DNA of 64,000 bases from Acinetobacter sp. P8-3-8 (GCF_000214135.1 NZ_AFIE01000001.1:62001-126000), one strand, 5' to 3'; shown: positions 17,919-27,493, counted from the stretch's first letter. Notes: generated by a model not told the origin, from the letters alone. Numbers and translations are program-made.

Positions 17919-18918
17919 AATAGCCAGTATAGGGCAACGGATTCCTGAATTATTACCTGGATTTATTGTGAGTGCGGTTGTTGCCGCTGCTGCCACTTTT
18001 TTGTCTGAACATTATGGCGCTCCAGTCATGTTATTTGCCTTGTTATTAGGTATGGGGCTTAATTTTTTAACGACTGAAAGTAAATGTAAGGCCGGTATTG
18101 AATTTACAGCACGTGAAGTATTGCGTTTTGGTATTGCTTTATTGGGAATGCGGATTACTTTAGAGCAGATTACTGCGCTCGGTTGGCAACCTGTTGCTTT
18201 AGTCGTTTCACTGGTTGTAGTGACCATCACCGTGTCGATCATAGCTGCGAAGGTACTTGGTTTTAATAAGCTTTTTGGTATGTTGACAGGTGGTGCGACT
18301 GCAATTTGCGGTGCTTCAGCAGCATTAGCTTTGTCTGCTGCATTACCAAATCATCCACAAAAAGAGAAAGCGACATTATTCACCGTTATCGGTGTGTCTG
18401 CGCTTTCGACTTTAGCCATGATTGTCTATCCAATGATTGTAAAAGCACTTCATCTTCCACCCCAAGAAGCAGGTGTGTTTTTGGGTGCAACCATTCATGA
18501 TGTTGCGCAGGTTGTCGGTGCTGGTTATAGCATGTCACCTGAAATCGGTGATACTGCAACAGTGGTTAAGTTGATGCGAGTCGCAATGCTTTTACCTGTC
18601 ATTGTTTGTGCGGCAATGATCACACGTATGCAGGGTGGAGGTGATTCGACAGGTCCACGCCCGCCATTATTACCGTGGTTTGCTGTAGGTTTTGTTATTT
18701 TGGCTTGTATTAATAGTACGGGTTGGGTGCCTCATGTGGTACAAAGTAGCATCAATGGATTATCAAGCTGGTGTCTGGTCATCGCAATCAGCGCCTTGGG
18801 TATGAAGACTCAACTAAAAGAGCTTGCTACTGTAGGAATAAAACCAATTTTGCTGATGATTGGAGAAAGTGTTTTCCTCATATTATTGGTTTTAACATTG
18901 ATGCATTGGTGGTTTTAA
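17905..18918 (+). CDS. YeiH/UPF0324-family putative sulfate/sulfite exporter
   Basis: A 337-residue membrane protein with about ten hydrophobic helices. GGATAICGASAALALSAAL and FLGATIHDVAQVVGAGYSMS are typical of the YeiH (putative sulfate exporter) family. The start at 17905 follows AGGAGAG and gives the family's normal N-terminus; an earlier frame start at 17860 lies inside the Rieske gene. It is the last gene of the operon. Relatives occur with sulfonate-degrading genes, where they are thought to export sulfite or sulfate. Next to a TauD-type enzyme, this supports a desulfonation hypothesis. Confidence 0.82.
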   Translation: MSNAKIASIGQRIPELLPGFIVSAVVAAAATFLSEHYGAPVMLFALLLGMGLNFLTTESKCKAGIEFTAREVLRFGIALLGMRITLEQITALGWQPVALVVSLVVVTITVSIIAAKVLGFNKLFGMLTGGATAICGASAALALSAALPNHPQKEKATLFTVIGVSALSTLAMIVYPMIVKALHLPPQEAGVFLGATIHDVAQVVGAGYSMSPEIGDTATVVKLMRVAMLLPVIVCAAMITRMQGGGDSTGPRPPLLPWFAVGFVILACINSTGWVPHVVQSSINGLSSWCLVIAISALGMKTQLKELATVGIKPILLMIGESVFLILLVLTLMHWWF

Positions 18919-19120
18919 TATTCGTTGTCATTTAATGAAAACAAGGGTTTTACTGTTATAAGATAAGTGAAACCCTATGTTTTATAAATAAATCTGAGCT
19001 TATTCTTATAAAATTTAAAAGCACCTATTCTGAAATGAGTATTTATTTATTGCAAATATCATTTTTTAATAAATTTACGTATTTTTAAGTTTCAGTATCA
19101 GCGTTCAAAATGATTAAAAA

Positions 19121-19160
19121 ATGCCGTTTTAACATCAAGCTAAAACGGCATATTTATTTT
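19121..19160. terminator. Terminator after the yeiH-type gene
   Basis: Perfect 11-bp stem ATGCCGTTTTA (19121-19131) with TAAAACGGCAT (19141-19151) and a T-rich tail. It lies between the convergent operon (+) and araC gene (-). Confidence 0.85.
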
Positions 19161-19214
19161 AAAAGCGATTCATCTTCGCGAGAAAATTTGATTATCTATT
19201 TATAAATAATAATC

Positions 19215-20234
19215 TTATTGATCAAGAGCATTTTTATTTACACTGCGCCATGTGGTTGGTGTCATACTAAATTGACTGATAAACCAACGCGTGAATGAAC
19301 TTGGCATAGAATAACCTAAAATATCAGAGACTTGTGCAAGTGAGTAATTAATATTCTTTAAATAACGCAATACTAAACTGCGTCTGACATCATTAATTAA
19401 ATCGCTAAAACTGGTTTGAGATGCTTCTAAGCGGCGTTGTAATGTGCGTACATTCATACCATGCGTTTGTGCAATTTGATTTATTGTGGCACGCCCCATC
19501 GGTAAAAGCAGATAAATACTTTTTCGTATTTCAAAGATAATAGAAGATTCATTTTTATGTTGTAAAATATCAATATCGAGGTAACGTTGTGCGTGATTTG
19601 CCATTGCAATATTGGCATGTGGATTGGCTTTATTTAACTCTGCTGCTGTACAAACAATGCCATTAAACTCGCTTCCAAACTCTAATGAACAGCCAAAAAT
19701 ACGCTGATGAACAGATTGGTCATGCGGTGCATCATGGGTAAAATGTACACTCAATGGATGCCATTTTTGAAATAATAGGGCAGCACAAAAACGATGGGTG
19801 ATGCCTAGCGCCAACTCAATGGCTTGGCGACTGTATGCTGACGATCCTGAGATGACTTCTAAACGAATAATGACGGTATTATTGACTTCTTCAATATATA
19901 TTTCTAAAGCATTGTTAATTAAGTTTCTATATCTAACAATGACTTGTAATGCATCCCTTAATGTTTCCTGATAGCTGAGCAAGAGACTCAGCTCTCCAAA
20001 ATCTGAGAGTTGGCGCTGTTCCGCCATATGTAAACCAAACATCTCACAACCGCTCAATTGAGCTGACTTTTCCAGTAGTTCAATGGCCTTATCTGCGGGA
20101 ATACGTTGTTTTAAATCTTTTAGAAGCGTTTGATTCAACCCGACATTTGATAATAAATAGTACGGATTGATGTTAAATTGTTGGCTAACATCTAAATAAT
20201 TTTTTAAAACAGCAGCATGAGCAAGAGGTACCAT
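19215..20234 (-). CDS. AraC-family transcriptional regulator (OruR/GliR-like)
   Basis: A 339-residue protein. Residues 1-200 look like the arabinose-binding-domain type N-terminus found in OruR and similar activators (AIELALGITHRFCAALLFQK). The C-terminal 100 residues are a double helix-turn-helix (GRATINQIAQTHGMNVRTLQ, then SLAQVSDILGYSMPSSFTRW). AAGGAGATAATAAA precedes the ATG. It lies downstream of, and on the same strand as, the OmpW-like gene. AraC-style direct repeats in the ompW upstream region (21843-21875) make that gene and the divergent hydrolase likely targets. Confidence 0.87.
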   Translation of the reverse strand: MVPLAHAAVLKNYLDVSQQFNINPYYLLSNVGLNQTLLKDLKQRIPADKAIELLEKSAQLSGCEMFGLHMAEQRQLSDFGELSLLLSYQETLRDALQVIVRYRNLINNALEIYIEEVNNTVIIRLEVISGSSAYSRQAIELALGITHRFCAALLFQKWHPLSVHFTHDAPHDQSVHQRIFGCSLEFGSEFNGIVCTAAELNKANPHANIAMANHAQRYLDIDILQHKNESSIIFEIRKSIYLLLPMGRATINQIAQTHGMNVRTLQRRLEASQTSFSDLINDVRRSLVLRYLKNINYSLAQVSDILGYSMPSSFTRWFISQFSMTPTTWRSVNKNALDQ

Positions 20235-20395
20235 TTTATTATCTCCTTATTCAAAATCTAATCGTCCTGATCAGTATTTATTGATAACTAAAATGTAAGG
20301 TGCTATGTACAATTTACTCTCAATGTACCGCAATCTTCGCATGTATTTGTCTCGTCTGAATATACTATTTTTGCAAACAATATTTAATAGGTGAA

Positions 20396-20435
20396 ATAGC
20401 TGATTTCTGTAAACTAAAGTATAGAAATCAGCTAT
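20396..20435 (-). terminator. Hairpin between ompW-like and araC genes
   Basis: Perfect 13-bp stem ATAGCTGATTTCT (20396-20408) with AGAAATCAGCTAT (20423-20435). It follows the ompW-like stop on the minus strand; the T-tail is weak. Confidence 0.6.
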
Positions 20436-20518
20436 TCGGTTATAAAACAATGTTTCACGTGAGTATTCAAACAGTATTCAAATTTTTTATTCACTAAACC
20501 ATTTGAATATGATGAAAA

Positions 20519-21619
20519 TTAGAAACGGTAGCCAACACCGACATATGTGACTAAAGGATCAAAATCAATTTTAGTGGTCGATTTGATCAATTGAGTACCC
20601 GTTGATGTATCCGTTACCGTTACCGTAGCGACATTATTAAAGTTTGGCATATAACTTAATGAACCTGTAGTAAACCAACGTTCAGTCAAGTCATATGTAA
20701 AACCTGCGGTAAATACTGGAGCAAAAGCATCACTGGTTTTCACTTTTACTTCTGGTGTAGCAGTTGAACTACCTTTACCGCCATGAAGCGCTTCGCCAGC
20801 ACGGTCATTTAAAATATTATCAATCATATAACCCGCTTGAACGAGGTCTTCTCTGACACCACCATCGAGTTTTAGTTTATTGAAATGTCCATACACGACG
20901 CCTGCACCAACAAATGGACGGAATTTATTTTTATCCGAAGTACCGAAGTGATATTTTGCCGTTACCGCAGGTGTCCAAGCAGTCACTTCAGCCACAGTGC
21001 CATGTGCACCAAGGTCGGTAATTAACGTATCTTTAAGCAGCTGTAAACCATCAAAATAGGTCGGTGGTGTATGTGGTGGTAAAGGTGAATTAGAGGTAGA
21101 TAAAGCTGCTGCTCGAATTTCACCTACACCTTTCACATCCACTTTAGGTGGAATACCACCCACCAATTCTAAGGAAACATTGTCATTTACAAAATAACTG
21201 AGGGTTAAACCGAGTGTATCCGTGTCATCAATTTCCATACCACCATTGGCTGTGTAGTCAGAAATTCCAGTAATATCGGCTCTAGCACCTTTTACAAATC
21301 CATCAGGAACTTTATAGTTAGGATCTTTTTGTCCATTTCTAACAAAAGAACTAAACATTAATCGTCCTAAAGAACTCTCCAATTCTCCGCCGTTTAATGC
21401 ATATGCTCCTAGATCACTGCCCCACAATGATCCCACACCATAACTCCCACCTTCTTTTACACTTGTTGTAACGTGGGTTGAATTTGCCTTACCTTGAGGC
21501 ATGACATGCATCCAACCTGCACTCACTGCCCAACGTTTATAATTTGTAGAATCCGCATAAGCTAAATTTACTGTCAATAGGCATGCAACAGGCAGCACTA
21601 TTCTAAAAATTTGACTCAT
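20519..21619 (-). CDS. OmpW-family outer-membrane protein
   Basis: A 366-residue protein, longer than OmpW (about 210) because of inserted loops. The start at 21619 follows AAGGAAAG and gives a clean signal peptide (MSQIFRIVLPVACLLTVNLA, cleavage after YA). DNVSLELVGGIPPKVDVKG, TAKYHFGTSDKNKFRPFVGA and the C-terminal YVGVGYRF strand are characteristic of the OmpW/AlkL family of 8-strand barrels, which admit small hydrophobic molecules. It is divergent from the hydrolase at 21965. Control by the AraC regulator is inferred from the direct repeats upstream. Confidence 0.82.
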   Translation of the reverse strand: MSQIFRIVLPVACLLTVNLAYADSTNYKRWAVSAGWMHVMPQGKANSTHVTTSVKEGGSYGVGSLWGSDLGAYALNGGELESSLGRLMFSSFVRNGQKDPNYKVPDGFVKGARADITGISDYTANGGMEIDDTDTLGLTLSYFVNDNVSLELVGGIPPKVDVKGVGEIRAAALSTSNSPLPPHTPPTYFDGLQLLKDTLITDLGAHGTVAEVTAWTPAVTAKYHFGTSDKNKFRPFVGAGVVYGHFNKLKLDGGVREDLVQAGYMIDNILNDRAGEALHGGKGSSTATPEVKVKTSDAFAPVFTAGFTYDLTERWFTTGSLSYMPNFNNVATVTVTDTSTGTQLIKSTTKIDFDPLVTYVGVGYRF

Positions 21620-21842
21620 TTTACTTTCCTTTTGGTTTAATTTTTTTATGGTTTCAGCGGATCCTTTCTGAAACACGGAGACATTATTCAAATACTGAGA
21701 CGATAAAGCAACTCAAAAAATATTTTATATACAAATGTATATTTTTCTTTTAACTATATTTAAAAATCGTTTTATTTTAATTAAATCAAATATTTATTTT
21801 TAATTATTTTAACGATTTTTCATCTTTATATTTTCTGTAATT

Positions 21843-21875
21843 TGTCATCAAATGAAAAGAGTCTGTCATCTAATG
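21843..21875. promoter_or_regulatory. Direct repeats spaced 21 bp, possible AraC-family site
   Basis: TGTCATCAAATG (21843-21854) and TGTCATCTAATG (21864-21875) repeat in the same orientation exactly 21 bp apart, two helical turns. This is the layout of AraC-type activator sites. They lie between the divergent ompW-like and hydrolase genes. Confidence 0.55.
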
Positions 21876-21964
21876 TGCATTATTTAAAAGACCTGTTCTT
21901 TATTGTGTGTATGGAATTTACACAATTCATCATCCCCAAAGTGCTCCTCAGTTAAGGTGTAGAC

Positions 21965-22555
21965 ATGGAAAAAATACTGACAAAAGCAACAGTTTTAATC
22001 ATTCCCGGCTTACGTGATCATGTGGCTGATCATTGGCAAACTTTATTGCAAGCGAAGTTAGAGAATGTGCGTTCTGTACCACCACTTGAAACGGACAAGC
22101 TTAATTGTGAAAAAAGGGTAGAGGCTATTCAAGCGCAACTCGAACAAATAGAAGGACCAGTGATTTTAGTTGCGCATAGTGCAGGTGTATTGATGACTGT
22201 CCATTGGGCAGCAAAATACCAACATGATATTCAAGGTGCATTATTGGTCACACCACCAGATTTAACAAAAAATTGGCCAGCAAATTACCCAAGTGCTGAC
22301 ACGCTTCGTAATGAAGGGTGGGATCCATTACCAAATCAAGTATTACCTTTCTCTAGCATTGTCGTTGCTAGTACCAATGACCACCTAGCAAGTCTCATCG
22401 CTGTTGAAGAAATGGCGAAGCGATGGGGCAGTCAATTGCTGAATTTAGGTGCGGTAGGACATATGAATCCAGCAGCAGGTTTCGGATCTTGGCCACAGGC
22501 TGAACAATTGATTCAACAGCTTGATTTGGTTAGTGAAGCGGCGGTTTTGGCGTAG
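21965..22555 (+). CDS. RBBP9/YdeN-type small alpha/beta hydrolase
   Basis: A 196-residue serine hydrolase. The nucleophile elbow is VAHSAGVL with Ser72. The acid/base region VVASTNDHLASL and the C-terminal GAVGHMNPAAGFGSWPQAE carrying the catalytic histidine match the RBBP9/YdeN family (DUF1234-like). AAGGTG precedes the ATG. It acts on unknown, probably small, ester substrates. It is divergent from the ompW-like gene and upstream of the DUF1302 gene. Confidence 0.83.
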   Translation: MEKILTKATVLIIPGLRDHVADHWQTLLQAKLENVRSVPPLETDKLNCEKRVEAIQAQLEQIEGPVILVAHSAGVLMTVHWAAKYQHDIQGALLVTPPDLTKNWPANYPSADTLRNEGWDPLPNQVLPFSSIVVASTNDHLASLIAVEEMAKRWGSQLLNLGAVGHMNPAAGFGSWPQAEQLIQQLDLVSEAAVLA

Positions 22556-22776
22556 TACTTGGAAAAGCATTTCGTTATAGCACTCTAGCTTGGTTATGTA
22601 TCGTTAAATACAAAGCATGACATGGGTTAAGCCTTGTTTTAATTAAGATTTAACTATTTTATTCAATAACTTTTATAGATCAGCAAGCATTGCTGTAAAT
22701 AAAACAATTAAAAAATAATTTAACTTCTGCGCAGTCAAGAAGACTACTCGCAAAATCATATCGATATGGAGATCGT

Positions 22777-24612
22777 ATGGTACATAAGCATGTACGTTTG
22801 GATAAGGTCAAAGCGAATATTGTTTTTATTCAAAAATTAGGTACGTTTTTAGGATTGCTGTTAGCCGTCTCAAAAGCTTCAGCAATTGGTTTTGATATCA
22901 ATGAAGATTGGAAATTTGAGACCAATTCAAGTATCAGCCTAGGTCAAAACTGGAGTACTCAAGATCCATCTGCATCATTACTTTATCGCCCAGATGCTTA
23001 CAAAATTGGTAAGTATGGTGCAAGTATTGATACCAATGGGGATGATGGTCGAGCAAACTTCAGTAAAGGTGATGCGATATCACAAATCGTGAAAGGTTAT
23101 ACTGAATTTCGATTGAATGGAAAACAGCAAGGCGCTGTACTCAGTACCAAATATTGGTATGACCATGCTTATGAAACAGGACATGGTGATTTAAAAGCAT
23201 TTGATGATTCTGCATGGCCAAGACTTGCCAAATTTAAAGGGATAGACCTTTGGGATGCTTACATTTGGAAGAATTCTACATTTGATAATGGGCAATCTTT
23301 CAATTTTAAATTGGGTAAACATGTTTTTAATTGGGGGAAATCCCAGTTTTTCCAAAATGGTCTGAATTCTATCAATGCCTTTGATTATGCTGCGATGAAT
23401 AGACCCGGCGGTGATCCAAGAGAAAAAGTTATCCCTGTCGAAATGTTTTCTTTTTCAGCAGGTTTAAGTGACAAGCTGAAATTGGAAGGGTTTTACCAGT
23501 TTAAGTTCAGACCCTCTGTGATAGATGGTTGTGGGACTTTTTTTGCAGCTTCTGATTTTGTTCCAGAAAACTGTGGTCCAATTTTGATTACATTTGCACC
23601 AGGGGACAAATACTCGGAAACGGCGCTTCGAGATGGAATTTATATTCCACGTAGTTCAAGTCATATGGCAAAGGATAGTGGGCAATATGGTTTTTCTTTA
23701 AAACGTACTTTACCCAGTTTAAATGATGCCGAGCTTGGTGTGTATTTTGCGAATTACCATAGCCGTAATCCAAATTTTGATGCTTATGCTGCTACAGCGC
23801 CCGGGATGCAGAATTTTAAAACCTCTACTTTTTATTCAATTTATCCTACAGATATCAAAATGTATGGCTTAAGTTTGACTGGAAAAATTGATCAGACAAA
23901 TATTTTCAGTGAGTTAACGTATAAGCCAAATCTACCCATGCAATTCAATGGTACAGATGTCGTATATGCAGAGGTTTTAGATAAAAATACACCACTGACC
24001 TCGCCGGGTGTTTCTTTTGAACCCGGAGAATTTATCAATGCCTATCGAAGATTGCCTGTAACTCAATTTTCAATTGGTGCAAGTAGCAGTATTCCAAATA
24101 TTTTAGGTGCAAGCAGTTTGAGTTGGTCTGCTGAAGCTGCTGTAAACCATATTGCTGAAATTGGTGATTATCGTTTTGGTCGGACGGGGCCATTCGGACG
24201 TAGTGAGATGACTTCAGGCGCATACAATCCTGAAACAGGTGAGTTTAAGTGTACGCCATACGGTACAGCACACTTGTCTAATGATGAAATTGACCGTTTG
24301 AATGAACGTTTTTGTAATGACGAAGGTTTTATGAGTGAATGGTCATACGGTTATCGATTACGTGGTGCATTGAATTATCAAGACCTTTTACCTGCAACAG
24401 TGGTTACGCCGAGCCTGACTTTCCGCCATGATGTACATGGTTATAGTCAGAATTTTCAGGAAGGGCAAATGAGTATTGCAGCGACATTGTCCGCTACGTA
24501 TCAGAAAAAATACACAACTGAATTGGCTTACTACAACTTTTTTGGTTCGAATGAATTCAGCATGATCGATGATAGAGATTTCGTATCATTATCCTTAAGA
24601 GCAAATTTTTAA
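22777..24612 (+). CDS. DUF1302-family outer-membrane protein
   Basis: A 611-residue protein with a signal peptide (hydrophobic segment GTFLGLLLAVSKASA, residues 24-38). The mature start IGFDINEDWKFETNSSISLG and the central LGKHVFNWGKSQFFQNGLNS, then NRPGGDPREKVIP, are characteristic of DUF1302, a large predicted beta-barrel. It ends in a barrel-like strand (FVSLSLRANF). ATGGAGATCGT precedes the start. DUF1302 genes usually accompany clusters for steroids, alkyl esters or other hydrophobic substrates, so it may import the substrate of the Baeyer-Villiger cluster that follows. Confidence 0.8.
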   Translation: MVHKHVRLDKVKANIVFIQKLGTFLGLLLAVSKASAIGFDINEDWKFETNSSISLGQNWSTQDPSASLLYRPDAYKIGKYGASIDTNGDDGRANFSKGDAISQIVKGYTEFRLNGKQQGAVLSTKYWYDHAYETGHGDLKAFDDSAWPRLAKFKGIDLWDAYIWKNSTFDNGQSFNFKLGKHVFNWGKSQFFQNGLNSINAFDYAAMNRPGGDPREKVIPVEMFSFSAGLSDKLKLEGFYQFKFRPSVIDGCGTFFAASDFVPENCGPILITFAPGDKYSETALRDGIYIPRSSSHMAKDSGQYGFSLKRTLPSLNDAELGVYFANYHSRNPNFDAYAATAPGMQNFKTSTFYSIYPTDIKMYGLSLTGKIDQTNIFSELTYKPNLPMQFNGTDVVYAEVLDKNTPLTSPGVSFEPGEFINAYRRLPVTQFSIGASSSIPNILGASSLSWSAEAAVNHIAEIGDYRFGRTGPFGRSEMTSGAYNPETGEFKCTPYGTAHLSNDEIDRLNERFCNDEGFMSEWSYGYRLRGALNYQDLLPATVVTPSLTFRHDVHGYSQNFQEGQMSIAATLSATYQKKYTTELAYYNFFGSNEFSMIDDRDFVSLSLRANF

Positions 24613-24636
24613 TCGATTTGTAATTTCTCAGAAATG

Positions 24637-24680
24637 ACGCTGATTTGATGTGAAGCAATCCGAATGCATCAAATCAACGT
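24637..24680 (+). terminator. Inverted repeat after the DUF1302 gene
   Basis: ACGCTGATTTGATG (24637-24650) pairs with CATCAAATCAACGT (24667-24680) with one mismatch. The hairpin is 25 bp past the stop. There is no T-run, so it could be a terminator or an activator binding site for the sigma-54 promoter. Confidence 0.5.
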
Positions 24681-24982
24681 TACATCAAATATTCAATCAA
24701 GTGTTTTATCACATAACATCACACAACTAAGGTCATTCGTACGGTCGGTACAAACTCAGCGTTGCGTAAAGGAGTTGTGCCGTTTGAACAGCATTTGATG
24801 GCTTAAGTAAGAAATATCGCATATTAAGCGATACATCTTTTGGTCAATGAGTCATCAATTCCATCGAGTTTTTAGGAATTTTTTCATCAATGATTGAGCT
24901 AAATTGAATTAATTCATCACTTCTTAATGTATTTATTTATTTTTAGTTTAACAAAAACAGTTGTTTAATGAATTTTTAAGAG

Positions 24983-24999
24983 TTGGCACGCTTCTTGTT
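24983..24999 (+). promoter_or_regulatory. Sigma-54 (-24/-12) promoter
   Basis: TTGGCACGCTTCTTGTT matches the RpoN consensus (TGGCACG-N4-TTGCW) except for one base at the -12 element, with GG and GT 10 bp apart. It is 63 bp before the BVMO start. A sigma-54 activator is encoded in the same cluster at 28663. Confidence 0.85.
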
Positions 25000-25061
25000 A
25001 AATCAATACTGTTGATGATTATTTTCTGAATACTCGGAAATTTTGAAAAAGGAATTTATAG

Positions 25062-26543
25062 ATGAAAAATCAAATTATTGATGTGGCAATTTTAGGTTCA
25101 GGTTATGGCGGTCTTGGTATGGCTGCTCAACTTAAACAAAATGGTATTACTAATTTTCAAGTTTTTGAAAAAGCCCCAACTTTAGGTGGCGTTTGGCGTG
25201 ATAATACTTATCCGGGCGCTGCATGTGATACCGAGTCTCATATTTACTGTTTTAGTTATTTTCCAAACTTACGTGTCAGCAAAATGTATGTAGAGCAAGG
25301 TGAGTTACTCGATTATTTACAACGTTTTGCACAGCATTATGAATTAGAGTCGCAAATTCAATATAACTCAGAAATTACGAAAGCAACGTGGAATGCGGAT
25401 GAACAACTTTGGGATTTAGAAGTTAAAAATGCCGCGCCTGTAAAAGCAAAAGTCTTTATTCCAGCGTGGGGGCAATTAAATAAACCTGTCATTCCAGATT
25501 TTAAAGGTTTAGAAAAATTTAAAGGGAAATTCTTCCATTCAGCAGAATGGGATAGTTCTACAGACTTCGTCGCTAAGAAAGTGATTAGTATTGGTAATGC
25601 AGCGAGTGCGGTGCAATATATTCCTGAAGTGGCAAAAGAAGCTGATCATTTGACTGTATTTCAACGTTCAGCAAATTGGATCATGCCACGTAATCAACAA
25701 ATATTTACTGAAGCTGAATTGGATGAGTTTGAACAAAATCCAGATAAATTTTTTGAGAGCCGTAACTATATTCACAACTTCCGTGAGAATGGCTTTGATC
25801 GTACTCAGGTTGGGACTGCGGCGCAGCAAGAAGGGGTTCGTGTCGCATTAGAACATTTGCACAATAGCATTCAGGATGAAGAATTAAGAAAAAAACTGAC
25901 ACCGAATTATGAATTTGGTTGTAAGCGCATTCTCCGTTCAGATGATTATTTTCCTACACTAACACGTCATAACGTTACTTTAGTGACTGATGGTATTGCC
26001 GAATTTACTGAGAATGGGGTAATGACCACGGCAGGTGAGCTGATTGAAGCCGATATCATCGTTTTTGGGACTGGATTTGCAAGTCAAAATTTCAATGGTG
26101 AATTAGATATTATTGGCAATCAAGGTGATCGTTTATCAGAAGTTTGGGCAGATGGTGCAGAAGCTTATCTAGGATTAACTGTTCCAAGTTTTAATAATAT
26201 GTTCCTTGTCTATGGGCCAAATACCAGTCTAAACCATAACTCGATTGTGACAATGCTAGAGATTCAGCATCAATATATTGTCGACGCTGTAAAATATATT
26301 CTGAGTGAAGATGTATTGGTTGATGTGAAACAGCCTGTATTTTCAGCGTATAACCAAGATATTCAAGCCAAAATGATCGATTCGGCATTTTCTTCAGACT
26401 GTTCAAGTTGGTACAAAAATGCAGCGGGTAAAGTTATTAATAACTGGCCATTAAATGTTGAAACTTATCGTAACTATACCCAATTTAAGCTCGCTGATTA
26501 TATAGTGGTTTCACTAGAGGCTAAACAAGGCGAACCCGCATGA
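25062..26543 (+). CDS. Baeyer-Villiger-type flavin monooxygenase
   Basis: A 493-residue FAD/NADPH enzyme. The FAD motif GSGYGG is at residues 12-17, the BVMO fingerprint F-x-G-x3-H-x3-W-D at 153-164 (FKGKFFHSAEWD), and the second Rossmann region near 175 (VISIGNAASAVQ). It inserts oxygen next to a ketone to give an ester or lactone. AAAAAGGAATTTATAG precedes the ATG. It is first in a five-gene cluster and overlaps the esterase gene by 4 bp. It does not resemble the long-chain alkane enzyme AlmA at its N-terminus. The ketone is unknown. Confidence 0.88.
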   Translation: MKNQIIDVAILGSGYGGLGMAAQLKQNGITNFQVFEKAPTLGGVWRDNTYPGAACDTESHIYCFSYFPNLRVSKMYVEQGELLDYLQRFAQHYELESQIQYNSEITKATWNADEQLWDLEVKNAAPVKAKVFIPAWGQLNKPVIPDFKGLEKFKGKFFHSAEWDSSTDFVAKKVISIGNAASAVQYIPEVAKEADHLTVFQRSANWIMPRNQQIFTEAELDEFEQNPDKFFESRNYIHNFRENGFDRTQVGTAAQQEGVRVALEHLHNSIQDEELRKKLTPNYEFGCKRILRSDDYFPTLTRHNVTLVTDGIAEFTENGVMTTAGELIEADIIVFGTGFASQNFNGELDIIGNQGDRLSEVWADGAEAYLGLTVPSFNNMFLVYGPNTSLNHNSIVTMLEIQHQYIVDAVKYILSEDVLVDVKQPVFSAYNQDIQAKMIDSAFSSDCSSWYKNAAGKVINNWPLNVETYRNYTQFKLADYIVVSLEAKQGEPA

Positions 26544-27478
26544 GTTTTTTACTGCATCCAGATGCGCAACCCATTATCGATGCTTTTTTAGCAAATGGTG
26601 GGAAGTCATTTGAAAAAATAGGTGAGATTTCACTACTACGTTCAACCTATGAAAATAATTGTGTCTTAGCTGCAATGCAGGATTTGGAACATATTCAAAC
26701 CCAAGATATTTCAGCTCAGTTTGAAGGTGAACCGATTAATCTGCGGATCTATGATACACAGATTGATCGTGAAGAAGCTCGTGCAACAGTATTCTTTATT
26801 CATGGTGGTGGTTGGGTGATTGGCAATTTAAATAGCCATGACTCAATTTGTCGAAAGCTTGCAGATATTGCAAATGTGCGCGTTATTGCCGTGGATTATC
26901 GTTTGGCGCCAGAAGCGAAATTTCCAGTACCCTTTGAGGATTGTCAACGTGGCTTACAGTATGTCATTGAGCATAAAAATGAATTATCTGTAGATCCAAC
27001 ACGGATGGTGATGTTTGGTGATAGTGCTGGAGCCAATTTAGCAGGTCATTTAGGGCAAAACTTTTTCCAACGCTATGGTATTGCTTTAAAAGCACAGGTT
27101 TTATTGTATCCAGCGATTGGTTATATGCCTGAATCTCAAAGCTATCAGACTTATCAAGCAGGCTTTCCTTTGGTTGCCAGTACGATGCATTGGTTCTTTC
27201 TACAATTGCTTAGTTCAGACCAAGAATACGCTCAGATCTCATTACTTGAACAGCCATTCATTGCCGAAAATGGAGACATTTTCTTACTCACATTGGAACA
27301 TGACCCACTGCGTGATGAAGCAATGTTGTACTTAGATCAAGCTGTTAAGAGTGGTTTGAATGTCGAATATCATCATTTAAAAGGATTGATGCACGGTATT
27401 TTTACCTTAGCAGGTAAGTTACCTGTGGCAGAGCAATATTTAGAATTAGTGGGTCGATATATTGCAAAACGAATTTGA
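26540..27478 (+). CDS. HSL-family alpha/beta hydrolase (esterase/lactonase)
   Basis: A 312-residue carboxylesterase of the hormone-sensitive-lipase (Aes) group. The oxyanion motif HGGG is at residues 88-91 and the nucleophile GDSAG at 160-164 (Ser162). Catalytic aspartate (HDPLRDEA) and histidine (GLMHGIFTL) regions follow. It starts within the BVMO stop (ATGA), so the two are coupled. The obvious role is hydrolysis of the ester or lactone made by the BVMO to a hydroxy acid or to acid plus alcohol. Confidence 0.88.
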   Translation: MSFLLHPDAQPIIDAFLANGGKSFEKIGEISLLRSTYENNCVLAAMQDLEHIQTQDISAQFEGEPINLRIYDTQIDREEARATVFFIHGGGWVIGNLNSHDSICRKLADIANVRVIAVDYRLAPEAKFPVPFEDCQRGLQYVIEHKNELSVDPTRMVMFGDSAGANLAGHLGQNFFQRYGIALKAQVLLYPAIGYMPESQSYQTYQAGFPLVASTMHWFFLQLLSSDQEYAQISLLEQPFIAENGDIFLLTLEHDPLRDEAMLYLDQAVKSGLNVEYHHLKGLMHGIFTLAGKLPVAEQYLELVGRYIAKRI

Positions 27479-27493
27479 AAAATAGGATTGTAA

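Larger units (their letters stand above)
24613..25061. other. Regulatory region upstream of the BVMO cluster
   Basis: There is no gene. It contains a 14-bp hairpin (24637-24650 with 24667-24680), an imperfect dyad around 24737-24749 (GTACGGTCGGTAC) that could be an activator site, and a sigma-54 promoter at 24983. Confidence 0.6.

Noticed and set aside
25062-26543. Identification of the flavin monooxygenase as AlmA (long-chain alkane oxidation)
   Set aside because: The N-terminal sequence and the esterase/ADH/ALDH context do not fit AlmA; a Baeyer-Villiger role on a ketone is better supported by the fingerprint and neighbours.
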